From the NCBI GenBank assembly GCA_010909165.1, contig VJWM01000205.1, positions 124,001-188,000 on the forward strand: a stretch of DNA of 64,000 nt, read 5' to 3'. The position numbers and the translations under genes are program-made. Position 1 is the stretch's first letter, and every line of letters starts with the position of its first letter. Source of the stretch: Anthoceros angustus. Taxonomy: Eukaryota; Streptophyta; Anthocerotopsida; Anthocerotales; Anthocerotaceae. Shown here in pieces: positions 44,754 through 55,204 of the stretch. The notes below the pieces were generated by a model that saw only the letters and a list, made by a program, of their open reading frames with translations, ran no database searches and had not been told where the DNA came from.

Positions 44754-44948
44754 CTAGTAGTGGCACTCCATCCCGAACTTTTTGGAAGTTTGCCATAAGA
44801 TGCAGGTTTTACAAAGATGTTGGACCAAACCCGCCTCATTACAGTAAAAAAAGGACATAGAAGTCATTTTCCTCTTGTGGAATTGACCCTTAGAACCTCC
44901 AACAATACGTAGAAGAGAGCATAATGTAATCGAGCTAGCCACCTTCAA
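44754..44948 (-). pseudogene. Copia gag zinc-knuckle remnant
   Basis: Minus-strand reading GQFHKRKMTSMSFFYCNEAG followed by LVQHLCKT: a degenerate CCHC-type knuckle as in copia gag (Cys-...-His-x-x-x-Cys recognisable, first Cys replaced). No ATG start. Confidence 0.4.
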
Positions 44949-44956
44949 GCGTGCAC

Positions 44957-45346
44957 AGTTAAATAGTTAGACTTGAAAGATGGAATACCGAACACCTTAA
45001 TCTTGCAACGGAAGTTAAATAGTTAGACTTGAAAGATGGAATACCGAACACCTTAATCTTGCAACGGAAGTTAAATAGTTAGACTTGAAAGATGGAATAC
45101 GAACACCTTAATCTTGCAACGGAAGTTAAATAGTTAGACTTGAAAGATGGAATACCGAACACCTTAATCTTGCAACGGAAGTTAAATAGTTAGACTTGAA
45201 AGATGGAATACGAACACCTTAATCTTGCAACGGAAGTTAAATAGTTAGACTTGAAAGATGGAATACCGAACACCTTAATCTTGCAACGGAAGTTAAATAG
45301 TTAGACTTGAAAGATGGAATACCGAACACCTTAATCTTGCAACGGA
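44957..45346. repeat. 56-bp tandem array, seven units
   Basis: Unit agttaaatagttagacttga + aagatggaataccgaacacc + ttaatcttgcaacgga, starting at 44957, 45013, 45069, 45124, 45180, 45235 and 45291. Units are nearly identical; two are 55 bases because CCGAAC is CGAAC. 45347-46360 holds no feature I can support beyond AT-rich DNA and the probable promoter of the next gene. Confidence 0.95.
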
Positions 45347-46360
45347 ATGCAACCATCGTAGGCCAAATGCAAGGAGCAGTCGATAGCTATCACTAACTTC
45401 TACGGAAATCAATGTCCGTGACACATTCTTAGAACAATATCGGATATAAAAGATAAGAAATAATACGGCCACATAAAACAAGAATGAAACAAGAACGTCA
45501 GAAGGTCACACATACCAAAAAACAAAAGTATGTAACACGACCACATGGAATAAGACGAAATAAGAGTAACGCAATCACCAATTTGTACTAAAGAAAAACT
45601 TAGCAACCGCAATAGAAGCCAATACGTAATAAAAAAACCTTACCACAAAAAATATATCTCCATCAAATTCCTCAATAGATCTACCATAAATATAAACAAC
45701 AGGAATTTAAAGAATTTCTTATAAATTTTAAAAAATTTATAACAAAACCCTGCAGACGATCAATCCCCTCTGAACATGTTGAGCCAAGGATTCACATTGA
45801 GCCTCCTAGTTGAGAACACACCCGCTGAGTCAAAACACGCTAAGGATTCGCGATGAGCCTCCTAATTGAGAGCTCTAATTTTCCTTGTGTAAAAGACCTC
45901 GGTACGTACATAGTTTGTACCTAAGATTATCCATGAGTACAATAAGTACTAGCTTCTTCTAATATTAATTCAATTAAATTCAATAAAAGTGGTCTCACGA
46001 ACACAAGTCAGATTAAAGTGCCGACTTGTCTTTTATTAGGTACTCAGTCATAGGTAGAAGCTAAACCGATTGGGGGACATGGGAACTTTTGTTGCATGGC
46101 CTCTCCCGACTATTGGCAATATATATAAAAATGACATTGAGGTGAACAGCGCGCAACGATCAAACTTCAATGCAGAAACCGGATCGCGCAGCTCACATCG
46201 GTTACGGAACTTCGTCACTGTCCTCGCAGGTTTATGGAGGGAAATTGTACAACGTGATGGAATTACGCCCGGGAGCCGTCACCGAACGGAAACTGCAGCA
46301 TCGGAGCTTTTATTGCGCGGGAACGGCAGGTTGCATGCTGTGGCAATTGCCAGAGCAACC

Positions 46361-48283
46361 ATGGCGGATGGCGGCTGGGGCGACATGAGCGTCGGGGGAT
46401 GGGGCTCGGCCCCGGTTGCCGAGGCAGGAGACACGGAGAACGCCCGGGGCGTCCCGGGGGAGGAGGCCGAGGACGGCGGCGGAGGATGGGGCGTCCCGGT
46501 GGAGGAGGCGAAGGACGGCGGTGGAGGCTGGGGCGTGCCGGTGGAAGAGTCCAAGGACGGAGGCGGAGGCTGGGGCGTCCCGGTAGAGTCCAAGGACGAA
46601 GACGGAGGCTGGGGCGCAACAATTGGAGCAGAGGATGGAGGGGGAGGAGGCAGCTGGGGGAAGCGTAAGGGGAAGCACGGCTCCGACGGGCCTGATTGGG
46701 GCGGGAAGGATGCTAAGCGGCCTAGAGGCGAGAAAGAGAAGGGAGGGGAATCGGAGCTGCCAGACTTCCTGGAACTGGGATGCCCGGACGAGGTGGTGTA
46801 TAAGAAAATTGACATCCCGCCCGGCTCGACCGGGAAGATCATCGGCAAGCAGGGGGCAACCATCAAGGCCTTGCAGGACTGCATTCCCGGCTACGTGCAA
46901 ATCAAGCTGGACAAGGAGAGCAACCAGGTGACGCTTGCCTCCGACAACGTGGCCTGCGTGGAGAAGGCGGAGATGCTGATCGAGACCCTGCTGGCCCGGT
47001 CCGACGCCAGGAATTGGCGCCCGGATGTGTCCGTGTGCTGCCTCCAGGCTTCTCAGGGCGAGACCCGCCTGGTGCTGCACCGCCTCCCCAAGGACGCCAT
47101 CTCCCGCTGCCTGCGGGAGTTCGTGAGCCTGACCAGGGACGTGTATGTGTTTCAGTCTGCCGAGCCTGAGGAGGCGGCGGCGGCGGAGGAGGAGGAGGCG
47201 CAGCCCGGAGGAGGTGAGGATAACGGCGGGGCCAATGGCGGACCTGTGGCGCGTAGATCCCACAGCAGCCTGGTGTGCGTGGATTGGGTCGGGGGCAAGG
47301 CGGCGGCCCTGCTGCCGGGGTTCGCTGAGGTGATCCAGGCCGCCGCGTCCAGCTACAGGAAGGGCACGCATGTGAAGGTGCAGGCGCAGATCGTGAAGAG
47401 CTTCTTCCGGCCCAGGCTCGGGCCGGGTTCTGTGGGCCAGCTGGAGGCCTCCATCTCCGCCAGCGCGGAGGAGATGCAGGAGAAGCTGGCCACTGGGAAC
47501 TGGACGCTGCAGAGCTCGAATCCTTACGACGAGGAGAGCATTGCGCTATCCCGGGCCGCGTTGGAGGAATTAGGGTTTGGGAAGCTTCCGGTTTCCGATA
47601 CGGTGACGCTCCATTTGGAGCACAACGAGAGCCGGAACAAGTACGCGGTGTCTGTCAAGCTGCTGCGAGATGGGGAGGGAGATGAGGATGCTGCGGCTGC
47701 GGAGGAGAACGGGAAGCAGAAGCAGCAGATAAAGTTTAAGAAGTCATATAAACGGCACGCCTTCTTCTCGTTCCTGAGAGGGTGCCCGGACGGGGAGTTT
47801 AGGTTGCTGGTGAAGAAGAGGCCGGCGGGAGATATTATGTCTGAGCCCTTTGACTGTGTGGAAACGGCGGAGATAGAGGACATCGTGAGAGGAGCTATTG
47901 GTGAGCGTACGTCTGACGGCCTGCTCAAGACCGCAGAGGCAGGAGGGGAGTACTCCCACGCCGTGACGGTGGTGCGGCACAAGGGTGTTGAGGTTTTCTG
48001 TAACAAGGAGCATAAGGTGGTGATCAAGAGGGTGAGGATGCAGGCTGCTGGCAAGAGCGAGGTTATCAGCAGGTGGGAGGTGACTGTGGAGAGCCTGCCC
48101 CTGAAAGAGCATCTCCTTTCAGGCTCTGTGCAACCAGAGGAGGTGTCGTCCTTTTTGGGTGGCCTCGTTGCGTTCACCACTCGGCTTACGCAGACTATGG
48201 GCGCTGTTGGCTGTCTCAAGGATCTTGACAACATCGCAACCGAGTGCCCCTCGGTGGATCAGTCGGAGATGACTCCATCGTGA
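46361..48283 (+). CDS. KH-domain protein with WG/GW-repeat N-terminus
   Basis: Intronless 640-residue ORF. The ATG at 46361 lies in CAACCATGGCGG, an excellent context; the frame is open further upstream but without a convincing start. Residues 1 to about 125 are Gly/Asp/Glu-rich and hold eight Trp-Gly motifs, several as repeats of GGGGWGVPVEE(A/S)KD, then a basic KR-rich patch (nuclear-signal-like). The KH domain follows (residues about 155-225: KIDIPPGSTGKIIGKQGATI, with GKQG as the GxxG loop). The C-terminal 400 residues (VDWVGGKAAALLPGFAEVIQ, SFLRGCPDGEFRLLVKKRPA, HKGVEVFCNKEHKVVIKRVR) form an apparently folded region I do not recognise. KH domains bind single-stranded RNA; WG/GW arrays in plant silencing factors bind Argonaute. 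An RNA-silencing role is therefore an inference, not a finding. Confidence 0.85.
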   Translation: MADGGWGDMSVGGWGSAPVAEAGDTENARGVPGEEAEDGGGGWGVPVEEAKDGGGGWGVPVEESKDGGGGWGVPVESKDEDGGWGATIGAEDGGGGGSWGKRKGKHGSDGPDWGGKDAKRPRGEKEKGGESELPDFLELGCPDEVVYKKIDIPPGSTGKIIGKQGATIKALQDCIPGYVQIKLDKESNQVTLASDNVACVEKAEMLIETLLARSDARNWRPDVSVCCLQASQGETRLVLHRLPKDAISRCLREFVSLTRDVYVFQSAEPEEAAAAEEEEAQPGGGEDNGGANGGPVARRSHSSLVCVDWVGGKAAALLPGFAEVIQAAASSYRKGTHVKVQAQIVKSFFRPRLGPGSVGQLEASISASAEEMQEKLATGNWTLQSSNPYDEESIALSRAALEELGFGKLPVSDTVTLHLEHNESRNKYAVSVKLLRDGEGDEDAAAAEENGKQKQQIKFKKSYKRHAFFSFLRGCPDGEFRLLVKKRPAGDIMSEPFDCVETAEIEDIVRGAIGERTSDGLLKTAEAGGEYSHAVTVVRHKGVEVFCNKEHKVVIKRVRMQAAGKSEVISRWEVTVESLPLKEHLLSGSVQPEEVSSFLGGLVAFTTRLTQTMGAVGCLKDLDNIATECPSVDQSEMTPS

Positions 48284-48695
48284 AAATCTGCGGGAGACAG
48301 TACCTTCCTCCAGGTTCTTGAGGGCATCCCAAACGGGAAGCCCCAACCTGCGGCCTTGTCCAAGCAATCCGTGACCTGAAAGCCGCCGGTGGTCGGAGCG
48401 GTACAGATGTGAACACCTCGCCCTTCACCTCAGGTTCATCATCTGCACTGACAGACCTGATACTGTTCGAGTTTGGCAGCACCCTGGTAAACCTGCCGGG
48501 ACAACGTTTTGGCACATTGGGTAACTCATAAACTCTACTGTTTGCATCAGGCTCTCAGCCTGTCGTTCATAGCACCCGGACTCGCTTGCCGCACCCCTGT
48601 AACCCTAGATAAGGGTTCAGTTCCGTTAGGCGTGCATGGAGGGTGTTAGCTGTTAGTTTGCAATCCGGTGAGAAAGACTTAGCAGTTACCTGAGG

Positions 48696-51600
48696 TCAGT
48701 TTGCCTCCATATTCAGAAACCCAACTTGATAAAGTCCTAGGCAGCTTTGGGCAGACACCAAGGCATACAAGGTCATCGTCGAGGTTACCTTACCCTCAAG
48801 TGTCGGCACCAGGCCCAAGTCCTTCATCATACCACTGTAAGTCCACAACCCTCGCGCCTGGGAACGGGTGAACTTGGAGGCCGAGTTCAAGAATACTCCG
48901 ATGCTGTGCTTCACGAAGGAGTAATGTACGTTGGTCCATGTGGTTCTGGAGACCTGCTTTCGTTTTCGATCCACGAATGACCCGAAGACAGTTCCAGGTT
49001 TGGCCATCGCAGCAGATTGCAGCTGGGTTTGCAAGCTTGCAGTTGGAGTGTTGAGGACCGAAATGACTTAGGAGAGGAAAGGAAGGATATGGTACTTACC
49101 CTTACGTGGGCCTCTGCGGATGCTTCTCATCGCCAACCAGAAAACTATGCACCAGTCCATCGTCGTCTGTCCACCAGCTCTGACCCGGCTGCTTCAATGC
49201 CAGGATTCTTTTTCTCTTATCCTGCATCAACCGGGCCTGCTCCCACATCTGGGCACCAGTGTATATCGCGGACATCAACACATATGCTACAGCATCTCTC
49301 TTGTCCAGCTTCAGTGCTTGGTCAAAAGCATGGCGTCCCACCTCCACATTGCACCACTTTCGACAAGCACTCAATAGAGTGTGCCAAATTGCAGCATTAG
49401 GAGATGCAAGCATCGCCCGTAATAGAGCTAGGGCCTCATCCAGTTGTCCTGCACGACCCAGGAGATCCACCATGCATGAGTAGTGGTCCTCGGTCGGAGT
49501 GATGCCGTGGTGCTTGCTCATTGCCTCGAAGTACTCCCAACCTTTGTTCACCAGACCCGCATGACTGCACACTGTTAGAACACTAACGAATGTGATGCCA
49601 ACAGGCTGTATTCCATCCTCTCTCATTCTCTCAACCAAGGAGAAGACCACTTCACTGTCTCCTTGGCAGCTGTACCCTGCGATCAGTGCATTCCAGGCAC
49701 CAATCTCTCTTTCGAACAGCGAATCAAACGCCCGCTGTGCATCCACCATGCTCCCACATTTCCCGTACATGTTAATCAAACTGCCGGCCACAAACTTGTC
49801 AGCTTCGAGGCCTCGCTCTTTAATCTGTGCGTGCAGCTGCCTTCCCAAATGCAAAGCTGCCACATTTGCACAAGCCTGCAGAAGGCACACAAATGTCACG
49901 GAATTGGGTACAGCGATCCCTTCCTTTTGCATGACACTGTAGAGACGCAGCGCTTCCTGCCCCATGCCCTGCTGAGAATACCCTGCTATCATGGCGCTCC
50001 ATGTCACCACATCTTTCTGACCAAGTCCGTCAAACACTCTCTGAGCATCTTCCAAGCTGCCACACTTTGCATACATGTTCATCAAACTGCTGCCTACGAG
50101 GACATCAAATTCGAGTCCTTGCTGTCTAATTTGCTCATGAAGCTGCTTCCCCATCCCCAAAGCTTGGGTGCCCACACTGGCACATGCCTGCAAGAGGCAC
50201 ACAAGTGTCACGGAATCAGGTACAGCGATGCCTTCTTCTTGCATAACACTGAAGAGATGAAGGGCTTCCTGGCCCATGCCCTGCTGGGAATAACCTGCGA
50301 TCAAGGCATTCCATGTCACCACATCTTTTTTAACAAGTCCGTCAAACGCACTCTGAGCATCTTCCAAGCTGCCACATTTCGCATACATGTTCACCAAACT
50401 GCTGCCTACAAACCTATCAGCTTGGTATCCTTGTTCCCTGATTTGCGCATGAAGCTGCTTCCCCATCTCCAAAGCTGCGGAGCCCACACGTGCACATGCC
50501 TGCAGAAGGCACACAAATGTCACGGAATCGGGTACAGTGATGCCTTCTTCTTGCATAGCACTGTAGAGACGAAGAGCTTTTTGCCCCATCCCCTGCTGAG
50601 CATACCCTGCTATCATGGCAGTCCATGTAACCAAACTCGTCTTACCAAGTCCGTCAAAAACTCTTTGAGCATCTTCCAAGCTGCCACACTTTGCATACAT
50701 GGTCACCAAGCTGCTGGCCACAGATACATCACCATGATGTCCTCGTTCTCTAATTTGTGCATGAAGCTGCTTCCCCGTCTCCAAGGCTTGGGTGCCCACG
50801 CTTGCACATGCCTGCAAGAGGCACAGAAATGTCACAGAATCAGGTACAGCCATGCCGTCTTTGAGCATAAAACTGTAGAGACGCAGGGCTTCATGGCCCA
50901 TGCCTGCCTGGGAATACCCTGCTATCAGGGCATTCCACGTGACCAGATCCTTTCGAACCAGTCCATCAAACACTCTCTGAGCATCTCCCAAGCTGCCACA
51001 CTTTGCATACATGTTCACCAAACTGCTGCCTACGAACAAATCAGCCTGATGTCCTTGTTCTCTGATTTGCGCATGAAGCTCCTTCCCTTCTGCCAAAGCT
51101 GGGGCGCCCACACTTGCACATGCCTGCAGCAGGCACACAAAGGTTACGGAATCAGGTACAGCAATGCCTTCTTCCTGCATAGCATTGTACAACCGAAGGG
51201 CTTCCTGCCCCATACCCTGCTTGGAGTATCCTGCAATAAGAGCATTCCACGTCACCGCATCCTTCTGACTCATTCCCTCAAACACTGTCTGAGCATCCTC
51301 CAAGCTGCCACACTTTGCGTACATGTTCACCAAACAATTACAGACAAACAAATCAGGCTGAATGCCACCGGCCAGCATTTCAGCATGCACCTGCTGCCCA
51401 GTTTTCAAGTCTGCCCCCCTCGCACAAGCCTGAATGGCAGCCACAAACACGTGGCTGTCCGGCTTCACACCTGACCTGCGCATCCGATGATACAGTTCTA
51501 TGGCCTGAATTTCCCGTCCTTGCTTCACATGCGCGCATATCATGGCAGACCAGGTGAAGGCATCTGGCTCCGCAACCGCTGAGAACACATCCATCGCGTC

Positions 51601-51870
51601 TTGCAACCTGCCATGAGAGGCGTACATCCGCAGGATGTGGAAGCCCAGGAACGTGTCTGACTGGTACCCCGTCTTCACCGAGAATGCATGCACCCGACTA
51701 CCCAAAACAAGATCCTTCCTCACAACACACTTCTTCAAGACAGCATAAATCAAAGACTTGGAAACACAACACTCTGTCTGCACCAGAACTCCCAAAGCCT
51801 CCACAGCCATGGCGAGATGGTCATCATAACACAGCCTGCTCACGGTTTCAGCCGTCACGCCCATCCCCAT
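48696..51870 (-). CDS. PLS-class PPR protein with E/E+ tail
   Basis: Predicted sequence-specific RNA-binding protein of mitochondria or plastids, of the editing-factor class. The large exon 49106-51870 starts at the ATG 51870. A further upstream open stretch begins with GTG after an in-frame stop and is not used. It contains repeated P-L-S triplets, five of them exactly 312 bases (104 residues) apart, each with LVNMYAKCGSLEDAQ, TWNALIAGYSQQGMGQEALR and VPDSVTFVCLLQACA. The end has E and E+ motifs (PNAAIWHTLLSACRKW; QSWWTDDDGLVHSFLVGDEK). Without splicing it stops at 49102 (922 residues). With the donor CAC|GTAAGG and an acceptor at 48835 it adds TGMMKDLGLVPTLEG and ends at 48696 (967 residues). 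No DYW deaminase domain is visible. Confidence 0.88.
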
Positions 51871-52409
51871 ACCCTCAGCAGCAACGTCCAGATCCACCGT
51901 TCTTGCTTCCTTGAAGGCAGCCACCGGAAGGCAACATCAACGTGAGAAGCTGAAAACGGGGTGACAGGTGTTAAGATCGGCACAAAGTAGCTTAGCTTGA
52001 CGGAGGTTTGATTATCTGGTAATACCATCAGTTCCTCCCATTTCCAAAAATGCTTTTGACAAGTTTCCCGGGTGACCGTCTGTGTCATAGTCCGGGCGCT
52101 CTCGTTCACCGGCTGCAGCCATAAGGACACCGTCGTTAGCCAAACGTTAGTCGAAACTCTCCTTACGGTCACTCCAGCCCACCATGATGTCAATCAACAC
52201 AAGCTTTCCTCACGCTACAAAAGGATGAATCCATGGCACATCCCAAGAAAGCAGACACATCTGCAGCAGCCGCTTGCGACTTTCATTCACACCTCACACA
52301 CACAGCTGATAGAGCTGAGCATTGTGTGAACTCGGAGGGACTGTAGAGCTCTGCATTGAATTCTTGAAATTGAATTGCATCTTGAGATTGTTGAAAGAGC
52401 AGGGCAGCC
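51871..52409. other. Divergent intergenic region
   Basis: Between the PPR start (-) and the truncated P450 copy (+). Weak resemblance to sequence upstream of the intact P450 (for example 'gctacaaaaggatg' at 52215 and 59033) suggests the P450 promoter was duplicated with it. Confidence 0.35.
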
Positions 52410-52828
52410 ATGGTCGTGACATTGGCTGTGGAGATTGGAGTAGCGATTGCGGTGCCTTCCCAGTGGTGGGAGAAACGATATGGAGGTGCTGGGCCACTTC
52501 GAGACCGGGGATGTGGAGGCGTTCGGGATGAAGAGATCCTGCAAGTACGGCAATGTGTTCAAGTCGTACATGTTCGGGACACCGTATGTGTTTTTCCGGG
52601 CGCCGAGGCGGCCAAGCTGCTAAGCACGAGCGAGGACAAGCTAGTGGAGGCGCACCAGTTTCTTCCAGCGAGGAAGCTGCTGGGCGAGGAGTCCCTGCTC
52701 AATGTGCACGGCGCCAAGCACAAATCACCACAAAATGTTCAACGAAACCTTCATGGGCGAGAGCATCAGGAAGTCCCTGCCGGTGGTGGACCGATTGGCC
52801 CTTTTTGGAGTTGGAAAGGGATGTTAGT
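52410..52828 (+). pseudogene. Truncated cytochrome P450 copy
   Basis: Homologous to exon 1 of the P450 at 59186. It keeps the start (ATG at 52410, VVTLAVEIGVAIAV) but has lost about 100 bases covering the membrane-anchor linker and Pro-rich hinge. It then runs through FKSYMFGTPYVFF, LLSTSEDKL, AHQFLPARKLLGEESLLNVH and KMFNETFMGES-equivalents with several frame changes. Homology stops near 52828, before exon 1's end, and no other exon follows. Non-functional as a P450. Confidence 0.85.
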
Positions 52829-52986
52829 CGTTTTAGAGTCACAGTCTAGGCAATTCATAGGCTTATCCAAATAGTCGAAATTATACTACCATGAATTCCG
52901 TAAGTAAGCAACCACTTCGAGGAAGAGTATTGGGATGTGGGGTTTCTTTGGAGCCTTGCTTGACTTCTTTATTTACACAGAGAGTT

Positions 52987-53062
52987 TGTGTCAGGTGTTT
53001 GTTCTATTTGAGACCAGAAAATTATGTCAGGTGTTTGTTCTATTTGAGACCAGAAAATTATT
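52987..53062. repeat. Two-copy 38-bp tandem repeat
   Basis: tgtcaggtgtttgttctatt + tgagaccagaaaattat occurs twice in succession. Confidence 0.85.
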
Positions 53063-53631
53063 TGAACTATAGTCTTGCGCTTTTCCCCTACCTATTTAGA
53101 GCTAACTCCTTGAGGTTCTTTGAAATACAAACTTTATTCACTAGGTGATGAACCTCAGAACATCCAATACCTCACCTTAGCACATGTCACCAGAACTCCA
53201 ACAATAAGGCATACCCGATTCACATTGTAGACAACAAAGCGCATTATGTATGCGACCATGATGGCAATGATTTTGTCATTCTTAGTACCCGTTATAGCTT
53301 TGCTTGTTATATTTTTTTGTAAAATAATTCAAATTATACTTAAAAGAATACAACAGATAATGACCTAAGGTCAAAAGGCCTTTTCTTCTTATATTACTTG
53401 CCGAACTAAATCAGCTCCCAAGATCCATTGGGCTATACTACATTTGGTAATGCAAGAAGGGGATACCATAGATGCATAACTACATAGCAATTCTTACATA
53501 AGTAGAAAAATCTAAATTTTTGAATGGATATAATGGATGGTCCAAAAGCCCTATCTTATTTGTCCAAATGGCCTAGGCCAAATGGACACACATTTATAAG
53601 AAGGCCGTTATTAAGCATCCTGCGCTCGATA

Positions 53632-53960
53632 CTTAGATGGGGTGCCTATAGGGAGTGAATGCCCTTGATGCAAGTAGCTTAGGCAACCATAGTACTTAGA
53701 TGGGGTGCCTAGAGGGATTGAATGCCTTCGATGGAAGTAGGTTAGGCAACCATAGTACAGGTTGTTAAGTCCAAGTCCCATGTTAGGAAAAATCCTTCTA
53801 AGTGAACTGTAATAAACTTCTCCTTCTTCTTCTTCTAAGCCAAGGAAGTCTTAATTTAGCAAATATTTATTTAGTTATTTTTTATTTTATTCCTTCTAAG
53901 TGAACTATAATAGACTTCTTCTTCTTCTAAGCCAAGGATATCTTAATTTAGCAAAGATTT
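53632..53960. repeat. Two tandem duplications (62 bp and ~90 bp)
   Basis: 'acttagatggggtgccta' through 'aggcaaccatagtac' is repeated twice (53632-53759). 'ccttctaagtgaact.taata' through 'ttaatttagcaaa.attta' is repeated at about 53797-53880 and 53890-53962. 53063-53631 and 53961-54128 are AT-rich and otherwise featureless. Confidence 0.75.
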
Positions 53961-54128
53961 ATTTACTTATATATTTAATTTTTGGTAGATCAGTACCAAA
54001 GTCCAAGGAGATGGTAGTCTATATATGGATGTCAAAGTAGAGTTTATTATCACAATGAGTGGTTTCACTCCTTGTGGAATTTTAGCACTTGTACAACAGC
54101 AATCAACTAGTTTGACAAGCTGTATACA

Positions 54129-54581
54129 ATGGTAGGAGGATCTACATCTATGGACTTCTTCAAGAGGGTGAGGAGTCTTAAAAACAAGATATTTGATAAG
54201 CATAGCAACGGAGGTGATATTGGTTACATATCCTTGGCGAATGGTGGCATGAAACCAAAAAAAGGGCACATGTTTGTCGACATCGGGGATGATAGAATTC
54301 CGTTCCTTCTTTCAGTTGAGGAGTTCAACCATTCCTTGATGAGACCCTTATTAGATTATTCGGAGGCTAAGTTTGGTTTTCACCAAAAAGGGAACATCTG
54401 TATTCCTTGTGATGTGGAGGTGTTCAAGCAAGTGCTAGGATATATCAGGAGTAAATATGTGAAGAGAATACTACCTTCACACTATCAAATCATTCTTCAT
54501 TGGATCTGCTGCGACCATAAGATTGCTTTATGTCAAAGGTGTTTAGAGGTGAACCCTATAATGAAAACAATAATAGAGTGA
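54129..54581 (+). CDS. SAUR-like auxin-responsive protein
   Basis: Intronless 150-residue ORF, as SAUR genes usually are, from ATG at 54129 to TGA at 54581. The SAUR core is recognisable: KKGHMFVDIGDDRIPFLLSV, then EEFNHSLMRPLLDYSEAKFG (consensus 'YL.HP.F..LL..AEEEFGF') and GNICIPCDVEVFKQVLGYI (consensus 'G.L.IPC....F'). The family's usual role is promoting acid growth by restraining PP2C phosphatases at the plasma membrane. The C-terminal 35 residues (HYQIILHWICCDHKIAL...) are atypical, and the last about 60 bases are duplicated just downstream, so the original stop may have changed. A shorter start at MDFFKRVRSLK (54150) is possible. Confidence 0.7.
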   Translation: MVGGSTSMDFFKRVRSLKNKIFDKHSNGGDIGYISLANGGMKPKKGHMFVDIGDDRIPFLLSVEEFNHSLMRPLLDYSEAKFGFHQKGNICIPCDVEVFKQVLGYIRSKYVKRILPSHYQIILHWICCDHKIALCQRCLEVNPIMKTIIE

Positions 54582-54665
54582 ATCCATTTAGATTGCTTTA
54601 TGTCAGAGGTGCTTAGAGGAGAAACCTAAAAGTGAAAATGATAGTCAAGTGAATCCATGTAGATT
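54518..54665. repeat. Tandem duplication across the SAUR stop
   Basis: 'attgctttatgtca.aggtg' through 'agtgaatccat.tagatt' occurs twice (about 54522-54594 and 54592-54665), the first copy forming the SAUR 3' end. 54666-55200 has no other feature. Confidence 0.75.
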
Positions 54666-55204
54666 CGAATATTAATGTTATAGAACCTGAAATTTGGCAC
54701 TTTACTTTATCAAGAGTAATAGGCCTGCGCAACCAATAAATGAGGCAATATCCACACAAATTCATAATTCCCTAAAAGTGGAAATAAAAGTAGAAAGTGC
54801 ACTAATCTACGATGATGGTAGGATATTATTCAATTTTTGAACGATTTGGCTGAAAAGGAAGGTTAGGCCTCCAAGTTCCAACCCACCTTTTTTCGTCTCT
54901 CTTTGATATGAAGTCTTTGGCTGCCCAAGCTACATTTCCCTACATTGGGATATAGTTCTAGTTACTTTACAATTGGAATGTCCATGTGGTGCTTTGCTAC
55001 CTCATATGAAGAGATTTTTCATTAGTATTTTATGTTGCCCTAGTATCCAGGGCTTGTGGTTTTGCCTTGTTCCATTTCGGGGCCTGTAATTTGGAGGATA
55101 AGAAGTAACTTGTGTTGAGGAAAGTTTTACTTTCACATATAAGAGGAATACCAACCTTTTGATGCACTATGAGGAAATTCATACCAAAACAACCGCTTGG
55201 AGGT

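Noticed and set aside
44957-45346. CRISPR-like appearance of the 56-bp array
   Set aside because: The units are contiguous repeats with no unique spacers, in a plant nuclear context.
46070-46360. N-terminal extension of the KH protein
   Set aside because: The frame is open but begins with a TTG and has low-complexity, non-conserved-looking residues; the ATG at 46361 has a far better context and starts the Trp-Gly array.
46263-47371. Long frames antisense to the KH gene (119-353 codons)
   Set aside because: They are explained by the GC-rich, repeat-containing sense gene and are Pro/Arg/Leu-rich without motifs.
49663-51474. A 603-codon open frame antisense to the PPR gene
   Set aside because: It is the mirror of the repetitive, codon-biased PPR modules: the same 104-residue period appears, there is no domain, and the sense strand is clearly the coding one.
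51871-52193. A 112-codon ORF upstream of the PPR gene as a first exon
   Set aside because: Its frame is interrupted relative to the PPR exon and the only good acceptor (TTTTCAG near 51955) does not join it in phase.
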